Notes: generated by a model not told the origin, from the sequence alone. Positions 8,031 through 16,024 are shown, counted from the first letter of the stretch. The stretch: DNA of 64,000 nucleotides from Caulobacteraceae bacterium (GCA_027487945.1 JAIYCQ010000042.1:124001-188000), one strand, 5' to 3'. A program made the numbers and translations.

Positions 8031-10097
8031 TCAGCTGGCCCACGGATAGATCGCGCCCCAGATCGCCAGCACCACCGAGAAGGCGGCGAAGAAGATGGCC
8101 GTGGCGGTGAACCGCAGCTTGCGGCCCAGGGTCCAGCTGTCGACTCGCCGTCCGCCCCGCCAGACCAGCGGCAGCAGCACGAGATTCGCCGCCGACAGGA
8201 TGGCCGCGACAAGGGCGCAGGACGAGGCGGTCAGCAGCCAGACGCCGGGCCAGTCGAAGAAGATGGCCGCGATATCGCCGGTCTTGCCCAGCCAGACGCC
8301 CGCAGCGCCCGCCGCCACCAGCCAAAGCACCGACTGCGTCGTCTGGACCAGGCTGACGCGACGCTGCATCGGCGTCTCCCGGTAGTCGCGCAGCCGCATC
8401 CGCAGCCCGACGCCGGCCACCGTAGCCATGGCCGCAATCAGGGTCAGAAGGCCGAGGTTGCTGAACCAGCCCATGCCGCCGAACAGGCCAACCCGCTGGA
8501 AGCCGCCGACGCCACCGGCGGTGAAGTAGCCGACCGCGCGGCCGTTCTTCATCTCGAAGGCGAGGGGGCGCCAGCCGTCCGCCTGCCGGAACTGGCCGCC
8601 GGTTCCCACCGGGACCCAGCGCGAGGTCCCGCTGCGGCCGGAGATCAGCAGAACCCCCGCGTCGGAGACCCGGACCTGCACCCGGCCATCGACCAGGCCG
8701 ATCAGCTTCTCCAGGCCGTGGAACGAGCGGCGGTTGGCGACATACTGGCCTTCGAAGGCCGAAGCATTGGCCTTCAGCCACTGCGAGCCCGGCTCCGGCA
8801 GGCTCGGCGCCGGGCCGTAGAAGCGCTGCACGATCCGGCCGGCCAGCTGCGAGGTCAGGCGCTCGCCGGACTCGGCGTTGGTGGCGATGAAGACGCCGAG
8901 GCCCAGCTCCGGAACGAGGATCATCGACGAGCGGAACGACAGCAGGACGCCATCGTGGCCCCAGCCCGTCCGGCCGCCGGGCAGCGGGAACGGCAGGAAG
9001 CCGTGGGCCGGTCCGGCGATGCCGGGATGCGGCCGCCACTGCGGCGTGCGGAAGGCCTCGGCGGTGCGGGGCCCATAGATGACCGCGCCGTCCAGCGTTC
9101 CGCCGTTCAGGACCATGGTCATGTAGCGGGCCATGTCGGCGGAGGTGGTCGAGGCGCCGCCCGCCGGGGCGCCGTGCGAGGTGAACTCATAGGGCCGCTT
9201 GCGCCAGCCGGCCCCGGTCCAGAAGAAGCCGTCGGCCACGTCCGCGGCCAGGGCGGCGGGCATGGGGGCGGGCAGGTCGGGTCGGGCGGGATAGGGGTCG
9301 CGGAAGGTGGTGCGGCTCATGCCCAGCGGGCCGGTGATGTCCCGCTCGATGATCCGCTCGAACGGCTGCTGCGAGACATAGGCCAGCGCCGCGCCGGCGA
9401 GGTTGACGCCATAGTTGCTGTAGGACGGCGTCGTGCCCGGCTCGAACACCCGGCGCGGACGCTCCTGGCGCAGGTAAACCAGCTGCGGCCGCACCCGGGC
9501 CGGGTCGCGCTCGAACAGCTGCCCCAGGGCGCGGTCCTCGAATCCGGGGGTGTGGCTCATCAGGTCACGGACGCGGACCGGGGTCGTGAAGCCCTGATCG
9601 CGCACCTGAACCTGTTCCGGCAGGTAGAGGTTCACAGGCGAGTCCAGCCTGATGCGGCCGGCCTCGACCTCGCGCATCAGGGCGATCCAGGTGAAGGTCT
9701 TGGAGATCGAGGCGACGCGGAACAGCGTGCGGTCCGGATCCACGGGCCGGGCGGTCGGCTCCAGTCGCGCGAAGCCATAACCCTTCTTCAGCACCGTCTG
9801 GCCGTTCTGCACGACCGAGACCGTCACCCCGGGGATCTGGTTGGCGGACATCGCGTCGCGGATCACGCCGTCGACGAAGGCTTCCAGCTCCGGCGCGGGG
9901 AGGGGGGGGACGCCGGGGATGGCGACGGGCGGCGGCGTCGGCGGCGTCGGGACAAGGGCGGCCGGCCTGGCGGCGGCGCGCGCTACCAGTGGCGCCGCCA
10001 CCGGCGACGGGGCAGGCGCCTGGGCCGAGCTGACGGTGGACAGGCCGGCGAGGCAGACGAGCGCAGCCGCGGCGACGGCTCTTGAAAGCAAGCGCAA
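8031..10097 (-). CDS. Serine hydrolase, beta-lactamase/PBP-like, membrane C-terminus
   Basis: About 688 aa from a TTG start. A signal peptide (about 1-26) and an Ala/Pro-rich linker lead into a class C beta-lactamase-fold domain (about 68-420) with SISK (Ser130, Lys133) and YSN (Tyr226-Asn228) as catalytic motifs. GHDG near 380 may replace the KTG motif. A middle beta-rich region and four C-terminal hydrophobic segments (about 550-685) follow, so it is anchored with the catalytic domain in the periplasm. Likely an esterase or peptidase rather than an antibiotic-resistance enzyme. TTG 10097 is preferred because GGGGA lies about 8 nt upstream and the signal peptide starts there; the frame extends 76 codons further without plausible coding content. 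Confidence 0.75.
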   Translation of the reverse strand: MRLLSRAVAAAALVCLAGLSTVSSAQAPAPSPVAAPLVARAAARPAALVPTPPTPPPVAIPGVPPLPAPELEAFVDGVIRDAMSANQIPGVTVSVVQNGQTVLKKGYGFARLEPTARPVDPDRTLFRVASISKTFTWIALMREVEAGRIRLDSPVNLYLPEQVQVRDQGFTTPVRVRDLMSHTPGFEDRALGQLFERDPARVRPQLVYLRQERPRRVFEPGTTPSYSNYGVNLAGAALAYVSQQPFERIIERDITGPLGMSRTTFRDPYPARPDLPAPMPAALAADVADGFFWTGAGWRKRPYEFTSHGAPAGGASTTSADMARYMTMVLNGGTLDGAVIYGPRTAEAFRTPQWRPHPGIAGPAHGFLPFPLPGGRTGWGHDGVLLSFRSSMILVPELGLGVFIATNAESGERLTSQLAGRIVQRFYGPAPSLPEPGSQWLKANASAFEGQYVANRRSFHGLEKLIGLVDGRVQVRVSDAGVLLISGRSGTSRWVPVGTGGQFRQADGWRPLAFEMKNGRAVGYFTAGGVGGFQRVGLFGGMGWFSNLGLLTLIAAMATVAGVGLRMRLRDYRETPMQRRVSLVQTTQSVLWLVAAGAAGVWLGKTGDIAAIFFDWPGVWLLTASSCALVAAILSAANLVLLPLVWRGGRRVDSWTLGRKLRFTATAIFFAAFSVVLAIWGAIYPWAS

Positions 10098-10189
10098 GGA
10101 CGTTTCCCCAGGGGCGGATTTCAGCCCTCTCTTAGGCCGGATCGTCGCGCTGTTCAAAGCCCGCTCGCCCCCGGGACGGCGTTTTCCGT

Positions 10190-11002
10190 TCACGGAGCAC
10201 GGACGCCCTGCGCGCCCTTCGGGAACGGCATCATCGACAGCGTCAGTCGCAGGTCCGGTCCGATGAAGGCCTGTGGCTCGGACGGCGGGCCGAGCCCGAG
10301 TTCCGTCTCCTTGCGCGCCACGCAAGCCTGGATGGCCGGCGGCAGGGCGGGGAAACTGCGGGTCTTGCCGACCGACTCCAGAAAGCAGTCGTCGAAGAAG
10401 GGATAGATGTCGCTGGCGCTACAGCCGAAGGAGCTGCGGTCCGGTCGGGCGGCGGTGACGACCATACGCTGCGGCCCCTGCAGATAGGGGACGAACACGC
10501 CCGAGAAACAGGCCGAGATGATCACGATCGCCGGCCGGTCGGCGCAGGCCTCGTCGACGATGAGGCCAAGCTCGCCCGGCGACAGGACGTAGGGACGACC
10601 GTGGACATCCAGCACCACGCCCTTCGGGTTGCCGTGCGAGGTGTAGTAGATCAGGCAGCCGCCCTTGACCCGGGCGGTCGATGACTTGACCGCGTCCAGC
10701 ATCGACTGAGCCGTCAGCCGCTCGAGATTTGGCGTGTCGTAACGGTCCGGGCGGGTTGAAAACTGGGTCAGGTTCTCCGGCTTGAAGCCCAGCGCCAGCA
10801 GGGTCGCCGCGACGTCGCGCCGCGCGTTGTCGAAGGCCTCGGTGGAGCGGCCGTCCCCCGAGCGCCAGTCGCCGGCGACGACCACGGCCGACCAGTCATT
10901 GAAGGGGCTCCGCGGCGGCGGGCCGGGACGGGTCTGCGCGAAGGCGGCGGGCGCGACGAGCATCGCGATCAGGCCGACAATAACGCAGAGCCCCCGCCCC
11001 AT
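10190..11002 (-). CDS. C13 (legumain-like) family cysteine peptidase, exported
   Basis: 270-aa protein with a signal peptide (cleavage likely after AFA, residue 22). The His-Cys dyad of clan CD appears as YYTSHG (His123) and IISACFSG (Cys165), in the order and spacing expected for family C13, which includes legumain and the GPI transamidase subunit Gpi8. Bacterial C13 members are poorly studied. A third of the chain C-terminal to the dyad contains extra cysteines. The gene lies 10 bp downstream of a thioesterase gene and 92 bp upstream of the serine hydrolase, all leftward, so a common transcript is possible. Confidence 0.75.
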   Translation of the reverse strand: MGRGLCVIVGLIAMLVAPAAFAQTRPGPPPRSPFNDWSAVVVAGDWRSGDGRSTEAFDNARRDVAATLLALGFKPENLTQFSTRPDRYDTPNLERLTAQSMLDAVKSSTARVKGGCLIYYTSHGNPKGVVLDVHGRPYVLSPGELGLIVDEACADRPAIVIISACFSGVFVPYLQGPQRMVVTAARPDRSSFGCSASDIYPFFDDCFLESVGKTRSFPALPPAIQACVARKETELGLGPPSEPQAFIGPDLRLTLSMMPFPKGAQGVRAP

Positions 11003-11012
11003 GGCTGTCTCC

Positions 11013-11480
11013 CTAGCCCTTGTACCGTGTGAAGGGCGTCGGCATCGCCGTGCCCGTGGCCCGCGCCAGGGTGCGCCCCTGGTCGTCGAGCAGTTCGCCC
11101 TCGGTAAAGGCGATGGTCTTGCCCCAGCGCGCCACCCGGCCGATCCCGCGGATCGTCCCCGGCAGGGCCGGCCGGAAGAAGCTTGTCTTCATCTCGACGG
11201 TCGGGGCGACGCTGGTCATGCCCGAAGCGACCATGCAGGCGACGCTCATGCACTCGTCCAGCATGGCGCAGAGATAGCCGCCCTGGATCTGCTTCATGGG
11301 ATTGGTCAGCTGCTCGGACGCCTCGAAGGCCACCTCGACCTCGCGGTCGGCCTGGCTGACCCGGACCATCCGGAAGCCGAGCAGCTGCGAGCCCGGCGGC
11401 TGGCGCTTGCTGCCGGTGAAGCGGGCCAGCAGCTCCTCGTCGGTGAAGCTCTTGACCTCGTCGGTCGCCACGTCGGTCAA
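11013..11480 (-). CDS. PaaI-type hotdog-fold thioesterase
   Basis: About 155 aa. The hotdog signature is visible as a central helix region with MKQIQGGYLCAMLDECMSVA, corresponding to the HGG-x-x-x-x-x-x-D region of PaaI-like acyl-CoA thioesterases, although the usual His is Gln here. A second strand block (VEMKTSFFRPALPG) follows. Acyl-CoA hydrolysis is likely, substrate unknown. The start is uncertain: TTG 11480 follows GAGGTGG at good spacing, GTG 11486 is in frame, and both lie just after the sspB stop, so the gene is almost certainly read from the sspB transcript. Confidence 0.7.
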   Translation of the reverse strand: MTDVATDEVKSFTDEELLARFTGSKRQPPGSQLLGFRMVRVSQADREVEVAFEASEQLTNPMKQIQGGYLCAMLDECMSVACMVASGMTSVAPTVEMKTSFFRPALPGTIRGIGRVARWGKTIAFTEGELLDDQGRTLARATGTAMPTPFTRYKG

Positions 11481-11487
11481 GACCACC

Positions 11488-11976
11488 TCACTTCTTGCGG
11501 AACTGGTCGAGGGACACGACCTTGGGGCCGTCGTCCGTCGGTGGCGGGGTGTCGTCGTCACCGCCCTCGTCGGCGGCTTCGACGGCCGGCGGCTCGGCCT
11601 CGGCCGGCGGTTCGAACTGCAGGCCGAACTGGACATAGGGGTCGAAGAACCGCGTCACCGCCGCATAGGGCACCGACAGGCGTTTGGGCGAGCCGCCGAA
11701 CTTCAGCGTCACGGTGAAGAAGGTCTCGCCCGGGGCGAGGTCCCAGTACTGATGCTGCAGCACGATGGTCATCTCGTCCGGATACTTGGACAGCACCTCG
11801 ATCGGCCCCGAGACGCCCGGCGCCCGCGTGCGGAAGGTGATGTAGAAGTGGTGCTCTCCCGGAATGCCGCCCGGCGCGGCCGCCACCTTGAGCGCCGCCT
11901 TGACCACGCCGCGCAGGGCGTCCTGGGCCATGGCTTCATAGTTCATCTGGTCGTTGGGAGGCGTCGCGTCGGCCAT
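11488..11976 (-). CDS. sspB: SspB, ClpXP adaptor for tmRNA-tagged proteins
   Basis: 162-aa alphaproteobacterial SspB. It binds the SsrA tag added to stalled nascent chains and delivers the substrate to ClpXP. The substrate-binding domain spans about 10-115, with strongly conserved DEMTIVLQHQYWDL and FFTVTLKFGG segments. An acidic, proline-rich linker (about 120-150) connects it to the C-terminal ClpX-docking peptide VVSLDQFRKK. The gene lies about 100 bp downstream of ssrA on the same strand, putting tag and adaptor side by side. A thioesterase gene follows 7 bp downstream. Confidence 0.92.
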   Translation of the reverse strand: MADATPPNDQMNYEAMAQDALRGVVKAALKVAAAPGGIPGEHHFYITFRTRAPGVSGPIEVLSKYPDEMTIVLQHQYWDLAPGETFFTVTLKFGGSPKRLSVPYAAVTRFFDPYVQFGLQFEPPAEAEPPAVEAADEGGDDDTPPPTDDGPKVVSLDQFRKK

Positions 11977-12074
11977 GAGTCACTTGCTGCAGAAAGGGCT
12001 GCACAGGGTAGCCTGTCGCCGCCGCCACGCAAAGGCGCCGGAACAGGGCGATGGACCGGATGAGGGGAAAGGGT

Positions 12075-12100
12075 GGGGGATTCTGTTTGCAGGCTCCCCC
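12075..12100 (-). terminator. Hairpin at the 3' end of ssrA
   Basis: GGGGGA (12100-12095 on the minus strand) pairs with TCCCCC (12080-12075) around a 14-nt loop. It is followed by ACCCTTTCCCC rather than a pure U-run. It either terminates ssrA or forms the last helix of the coding RNA. sspB starts about 100 bp further on. Confidence 0.5.
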
Positions 12101-12158
12101 GGGCCCAGCCAGAGGATCTGAACCCCCTGGGCTTTAGGTCGAGTTCGCTAGCACCGCA

Positions 12159-12200
12159 TTACGCGGCGACGGCGTACTCTTCAGCGAAGTTATCGTTCGC
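12159..12200 (-). other. tmRNA tag reading frame
   Basis: The resume codon GCG at 12200-12198 opens a frame encoding ANDNFAEEYAVAA followed by TAA. With the alanine from charged tmRNA the full tag is A-ANDNFAEEYAVAA. The C-terminal AVAA is the ClpX degron and the AANDNF-type N-terminal half is the SspB-binding side. The Caulobacter tag, as I recall it, has F at the position of Tyr9. Confidence 0.93.
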
Positions 12201-12399
12201 AGTTAGTTTAATGGCCCGATACGGTGAGCCACGCCGAGACAAAGAATACGTCTTTACACGTCTGTCGATGCTGATCGGCCCCATGCTCTTCGTGATAACG
12301 CGAAGGAGATTGGTGGAGCCGCCGGGAATCGCACCCGGGTCCAGTCCGTTTATTACACGCTCGTTTATGCCCATAGTCCGGGCAAGCCCGGACACTCCC

Positions 12400-12428
12400 A
12401 ATATAGGGAGGATTGGCGGCGGGGGGAA
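12400..12428 (-). promoter_or_regulatory. Candidate ssrA promoter
   Basis: TATATT at 12405-12400 is a good -10 hexamer about 7 nt before the expected 5' end of the acceptor piece (12393). A poor -35 (TTCCCC, 12428-12423) lies at 17-bp spacing. The AT-rich hexamer stands out in a very GC-rich context. Confidence 0.5.
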
Positions 12429-12464
12429 GAAGCGCCGGACCGATTCAGCACGGGGCGGGGCGAT

Positions 12465-12481
12465 CCGGCCGCGGCGGCCGG
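12465..12481 (-). terminator. Hairpin after ilvN
   Basis: CCGGCCG and CGGCCGG arms of 7 bp enclose a 3-nt loop, 10 bp past the ilvN stop and upstream of the ssrA promoter. There is no U-run, so it would be at most a weak or Rho-assisted terminator. Confidence 0.35.
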
Positions 12482-12490
12482 GCGCCGACC

Positions 12491-13042
12491 CTACATGCCC
12501 TCGGCGCCGCGCTCGATCGAGAGGACGCCGGTGCGGGACAGTTCGACGAGGCCGAGCGGGCGCATCAGCTCCACGAAGCTGTCGATCTTGCTCGGGGCGC
12601 CGGTGATCTCGAACACGAAGCTCTCGGACGTCGTGTCGATGACCTTGGCCCGGAAGATGTCGGAGACGCGCAGCGCCTCGACCCGATCGGTCCCCGTGCC
12701 GCGCACCTTGACCAGGGCCAGTTCGCGCTCGATGCCGTTGGGATCGCGGGTGACGTCGTGCACGCGGCGGACGCTGACCACCTTCGACAGCTGGGCCTCG
12801 ATCTGCTCGAGCACATGCGGTGCGCCGCGGGTGACGATGGTGATGCGGCTGGTGTGGGACCGCCGGTCCGTCTCGGCGACGGTCAGGCTGTCGATGTTGT
12901 AGCCCCGGGCGGCGAACAGCCCGACCACGCGGTGCAGGACGCCGGCCTCGTTGTCCACGAGCAGGGCGAAGGTGGCGAGGTTCTCGACGACGTCCTCATG
13001 GGACATGTCGTAGGCGGAGGCGGGGTTGGGTGCGGTGGTCAT
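12491..13042 (-). CDS. ilvN: Acetolactate synthase small (regulatory) subunit
   Basis: 183-aa regulatory subunit of acetohydroxyacid synthase, the first common step of branched-chain amino acid synthesis. An N-terminal ACT domain (about 22-95) starts at ATFALLVDNEAGVLHRVVGLFAARG and carries the NIDSLTV and RITIV strands; the C-terminal domain follows to about 180. It binds valine for feedback inhibition and activates IlvB. ATG 13042 is preceded by GGGGGGCGAC, a strong ribosome-binding site; a longer frame to 13081 overlaps the ilvB end. It follows ilvB by 10 bp and shares its attenuator-controlled transcript. Confidence 0.93.
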   Translation of the reverse strand: MTTAPNPASAYDMSHEDVVENLATFALLVDNEAGVLHRVVGLFAARGYNIDSLTVAETDRRSHTSRITIVTRGAPHVLEQIEAQLSKVVSVRRVHDVTRDPNGIERELALVKVRGTGTDRVEALRVSDIFRAKVIDTTSESFVFEITGAPSKIDSFVELMRPLGLVELSRTGVLSIERGAEGM

Positions 13043-13052
13043 GTCGCCCCCC

Positions 13053-14870
13053 TTAAACCAGCCTGCGCCCGGCTTCATCAATGACCTTGCCGATGTCGTC
13101 GCCGCCTTCGGGCAGGATCATCTCGTTGTGGGCCTTGCCCGACGGGATCATCGGCAGGCAGTTTTCCAGCTTCTCGACCCGGCAGTCGAAGATCACCGGG
13201 TGGGGGCTGTCGATCATCTCCATGATCTTCGCGTCGAGCTCGGCCGGATCGCTGCAGCGGATGCCGACGGCGCCGTAGGCCTCGGCCAGCTTGACGAAAT
13301 CGGGCAGGCTCTCGCTGTAGGACTGGCTGTAGCGCTCGCCGTGCAGCAGCTGCTGCCACTGGCGGACCATGCCCATCCACTCATTGTTGAGGATGAAGAT
13401 CTTGATCGGCAGGCCGTACTGCACGGCTGTCGACAGCTCCTGGATGCACATCTGGATCGAGGCCTCGCCGGCGATGTCGATGACCAGGCTGCCGGGATGG
13501 GCCAGCTGCACGCCGACGGCGGCGGGCATGCCGTAGCCCATGGTGCCCAGGCCCCCGGAGGTCATCCAGCGGTTGGGCTCCTGGAAGCGGTAGAACTGGG
13601 CGGCCCACATCTGGTGCTGCCCGACCTCGGTGGTGATGTAGGTGTCGCGGTCCCGGGTCAGGGCATACAGCCGCTCGATGGCCTGCTGTGGCTTGATGGC
13701 CGTGGTCGAGGGCGTGTAGCGCAGGCACTGGACGGCCCGCCAGGCGTCGATCTGCCGCCACCAGTCGTCCAGCGCGGTGCGGTTGGCCTCCAGCCCCTCG
13801 GCCTTCCAGGCCTCAATCATATCGTCCAGCACGCTGCGCGCGTCACCGACGATGCCGATGTCGACGCGGACGTTCTTGTTGATCGAGCTGGCGTCGATAT
13901 CGATGTGGATCTTCTTGCTGTTCGGCGAGAAGGCGTCGAGCCGGCCGGTGACGCGGTCGTCGAAGCGGGCTCCGACGCAGATCATCACGTCGCAGTCGTG
14001 CATGGCGTGGTTGGCTTCGTAGGTGCCGTGCATGCCCAGCATGCCCAGCCAGGCCGGGTCGGCGGCCGGGAAGGCGCCCAGTCCCATCAGGGTCGAGGTG
14101 ACCGGCGCACCGGTCATGGCCGCCAGGGTGCGCAGGGCCGCGCTGGCCGCCGGGCCGGCGTTGATGACGCCCCCGCCGGTGTAGAAGACCGGCCGCCGGG
14201 CCTTGGCGATCAGGCGCACCGCCTCGGCGATCTTGCCGGAATCGCCCTTGGTGCGGGGGGCATAGCCATGGCTGAAGGCGACCTCGTCGGGACCCTGATA
14301 GGTCGCCGTGCTGAACTGGACGTCCTTGGGAATGTCGATCAGCACCGGGCCGGGCCGGCCGGTGGTGGCGATGTGGAAGGCCTCGTGGATGATCCGCGGC
14401 AGGTCGGCGACGTCCTTCACCAGGTAGTTGTGTTTGGTGCAGGCGCGGGTGATGCCGACGGTGTCGGCCTCCTGGAAGGCGTCGGTGCCGATCAGGTGGG
14501 TGGGGACCTGGCCGGTGAAGACCACCATGGGGATCGAGTCCATCAGGGCGTCGACGATGCCGGTGATGGCGTTGGTCGCGCCGGGGCCCGAGGTGACCAG
14601 CACCACGCCCGGCTTGCCGGTCGAGCGGGCGTAGCCCTCGGCGGCGTGGGTCGCGCCCTGTTCGTGGCGGACCAGGATGTGCCGCAGCCGCTCGCCGTGC
14701 GTCTCGTTGTCGTTGAACAGGGCGTCATAGATCGGCAGCACCGCGCCGCCCGGATAGCCGAACAGGGTGTCGACGCCCTGATCGACGAGCGCCCGCACCA
14801 CCATCTCGGCGCCGGTCATCTCGCGGGCGGTGGTCGGGGCGATGGAGCGGGTGGTGGTCTGGGCGGTCAT
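13053..14870 (-). CDS. ilvB: Acetolactate synthase large (catalytic) subunit
   Basis: 605-aa thiamine-diphosphate enzyme that condenses pyruvate with pyruvate or 2-oxobutyrate. The three domains are in order: the ThDP pyrimidine domain with GYPGGAVLPIYDAL and catalytic Glu in RHEQGATHAAEGYAR, the central FAD-binding domain (about 215-375), and the ThDP diphosphate domain with GLGTMGYGMPAAVG and NNEWMGMVRQWQ. ATG 14870 (MTAQTTT) is used; an ATG further upstream would place the attenuator terminator inside the coding region. It is the first structural gene behind the ilv leader and is followed by ilvN. Confidence 0.95.
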   Translation of the reverse strand: MTAQTTTRSIAPTTAREMTGAEMVVRALVDQGVDTLFGYPGGAVLPIYDALFNDNETHGERLRHILVRHEQGATHAAEGYARSTGKPGVVLVTSGPGATNAITGIVDALMDSIPMVVFTGQVPTHLIGTDAFQEADTVGITRACTKHNYLVKDVADLPRIIHEAFHIATTGRPGPVLIDIPKDVQFSTATYQGPDEVAFSHGYAPRTKGDSGKIAEAVRLIAKARRPVFYTGGGVINAGPAASAALRTLAAMTGAPVTSTLMGLGAFPAADPAWLGMLGMHGTYEANHAMHDCDVMICVGARFDDRVTGRLDAFSPNSKKIHIDIDASSINKNVRVDIGIVGDARSVLDDMIEAWKAEGLEANRTALDDWWRQIDAWRAVQCLRYTPSTTAIKPQQAIERLYALTRDRDTYITTEVGQHQMWAAQFYRFQEPNRWMTSGGLGTMGYGMPAAVGVQLAHPGSLVIDIAGEASIQMCIQELSTAVQYGLPIKIFILNNEWMGMVRQWQQLLHGERYSQSYSESLPDFVKLAEAYGAVGIRCSDPAELDAKIMEMIDSPHPVIFDCRVEKLENCLPMIPSGKAHNEMILPEGGDDIGKVIDEAGRRLV

Positions 14871-14900
14871 GTCGGCGTCTCGGGATCGGAACAGGGCAAT

Positions 14901-14924
14901 AAAAAAGGCCCGCTGGAGGGGCCT
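14901..14924 (-). terminator. ilvBN attenuator (intrinsic terminator in leader)
   Basis: On the minus strand AGGCCC and GGGCCT form a 6-bp stem around CTCCAGC, followed directly by a run of T. This is a canonical intrinsic terminator about 30-50 nt before the ilvB ATG and inside its leader. Together with the upstream leader peptide it forms a transcription attenuator. Confidence 0.85.
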
Positions 14925-14945
14925 GGGCACAAGCGACCGGCGACA

Positions 14946-14964
14946 GCGCGACCCGGGGTCGCGC
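14946..14964 (-). promoter_or_regulatory. Leader hairpin between leader peptide and attenuator
   Basis: The palindrome GCGCGACCC-C-GGGTCGCGC gives an 8-9 bp GC-rich hairpin directly after the leader-peptide stop. Its position suits a pause or anti-antiterminator hairpin; the exact alternative pairings with the terminator arms need folding. Confidence 0.55.
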
Positions 14965-14975
14965 CGTGTCGGCCG

Positions 14976-15017
14976 CTAGGTAAGTACGATGGTGATCTTG
15001 GCGGTCGCGCTGCGCAC
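14976..15017 (-). CDS. ilvBN leader peptide
   Basis: A 13-codon frame from GTG 15017 to TAG 14976 encodes MRSATAKITIVLT. GGAG lies 8 nt before the GTG. Codons 8-12 read Ile-Thr-Ile-Val-Leu, so ribosome stalling should respond to charged tRNA for all three branched-chain amino acids. Four control codons in five, immediately before the stop and the leader hairpin, is the classic arrangement of an amino-acid attenuator. Attenuation of Caulobacter ilvBN is established in the literature; the assignment here rests on sequence. Confidence 0.8.
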   Translation of the reverse strand: MRSATAKITIVLT

Positions 15018-15055
15018 GATGATTGCTCCAAATCGACTTCAGAGCCAATGCCACG

Positions 15056-16024
15056 CTAGCGAAGGTCGGTCAAGGCCGGGCCTTGCGCAAGGAATTGCCC
15101 CCATGCCGCCTCCGGGTCGGTTTGGGTGATCCGCGGCCAGTCCGGCGTCTGGTTGCGCAGCCAGGTCAGCTGCCGCTTCGCGTAGCGGCGGGTTTCGCGG
15201 CGGGCCAGATCGGCGGCTTCGCTGAGGGGCGACTCGCCGCGAAGGCATGCTGCCAGCTCGCGCACGCCGACGGCCTTCATCACCGGCAGGTCGGGATGCA
15301 GGTCGCGGGCGATGAGGGCCTCGACCTCCTCCAGCGCGCCGTCGGCCAGCATGGCCTCGAAGCGGGCGTCGCAGCGGGCATAGAGCTGCTCCCGATCCGG
15401 CTCGATGACCATTGCGCGCCAGGCGCCGGCGGGCAGGGCGGGGGAGGTTTCCGCCTGCCAGGCGGTCAGCGGCTTGCCGGTGGCCTCCAGCACCTCCATC
15501 GCCCGGGACAGGCGCTGGCGGTCGCCCGGCGCGATGCGGGTTTCCGCGACGGGGTCGAACGAGGCCAGCAGGTCGCGGAACCGCGCTTCGCCGAGGTCGT
15601 CGAACGTCTTGCCGACGCCGGTCCGCACGGCGGCGGGCGTCGGCGGGATGTCGGCCAGGCCGTCCGTCAAGGCTTTGAAGTAGAGTCCGGTGCCGCCGAC
15701 CACGACCGGGACCCGCCCGCGCCCGCGGATCTCGTCCAGCAGCGGCGCCGCCGCCCGGGCCCAGCGGCCGACCGACCAGCCGTCGGCGCCGTCCGCCACG
15801 CCGAACAGGTGGTGGGGGACCGCCGCCATCTCGGCCTCGGTCGGTCGGGCGGAAAGGGCGCGCAGGTCGGCGTAGAGCTGCAGCGCGTCGGCATTGACGA
15901 TCTCGCCGCCCAGCGCCCGCGCGGCGCGCAGCGCCAGGGCGGACTTGCCGCTGGCGGTCGGTCCGTGGATGAGCAGGACGGGGGGCATGAGCATGCCATA
16001 AGTCAGGGGCTCGAACGGCGCCAT
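15056..16024 (-). CDS. miaA: tRNA dimethylallyltransferase
   Basis: 322-aa enzyme that transfers a dimethylallyl group to A37 of tRNAs reading UNN codons. The P-loop GPTASGKSALAL lies near residue 20, followed by NADALQLYADL (family NADSMQVY-like), GGTGLYFKAL and RRYAKRQLTWLRN near the C-terminus, all in the expected order. ATG 16024 is preferred over ATG 15994 because AGAGGAA lies upstream; ORF extension to 16069 has no support. It is divergent from serB across 73 bp. Confidence 0.93.
   Translation of the reverse strand: MAPFEPLTYGMLMPPVLLIHGPTASGKSALALRAARALGGEIVNADALQLYADLRALSARPTEAEMAAVPHHLFGVADGADGWSVGRWARAAAPLLDEIRGRGRVPVVVGGTGLYFKALTDGLADIPPTPAAVRTGVGKTFDDLGEARFRDLLASFDPVAETRIAPGDRQRLSRAMEVLEATGKPLTAWQAETSPALPAGAWRAMVIEPDREQLYARCDARFEAMLADGALEEVEALIARDLHPDLPVMKAVGVRELAACLRGESPLSEAADLARRETRRYAKRQLTWLRNQTPDWPRITQTDPEAAWGQFLAQGPALTDLR

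Larger units (their letters stand above)
12075..12393 (-). ncRNA. ssrA: Two-piece (circularly permuted) tmRNA
   Basis: Transfer-messenger RNA for ribosome rescue, in the permuted alphaproteobacterial form. On the minus strand the acceptor piece comes first: it begins near 12393 with a perfect GTCCGGGC-TT-GCCCGGAC hairpin, contains the T-arm (GGGTGCGATTCCC) and ends in an encoded CCA at 12313-12311. A 28-nt intervening segment (12310-12283) should be removed. The coding piece starts at 12282 with GGGGCCG, which pairs with CGGCTCC of the acceptor piece to form the 7-bp acceptor stem (one G-U). The tag reading frame lies at 12200-12159, followed by further stem-loops. Exact processed ends cannot be set by eye. 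Confidence 0.93.

Noticed and set aside
8001-10085. 694-aa plus-strand frame
   Set aside because: Shadow of the serine hydrolase gene, which has catalytic motifs and a signal peptide.
12413-13084. 223-aa plus-strand frame across ilvN
   Set aside because: Antisense to the ACT-domain subunit with biased composition.
13026-15059. 677-aa plus-strand frame opposite ilvB
   Set aside because: Antisense of ilvB; runs through the ilv attenuator; no recognisable sequence.
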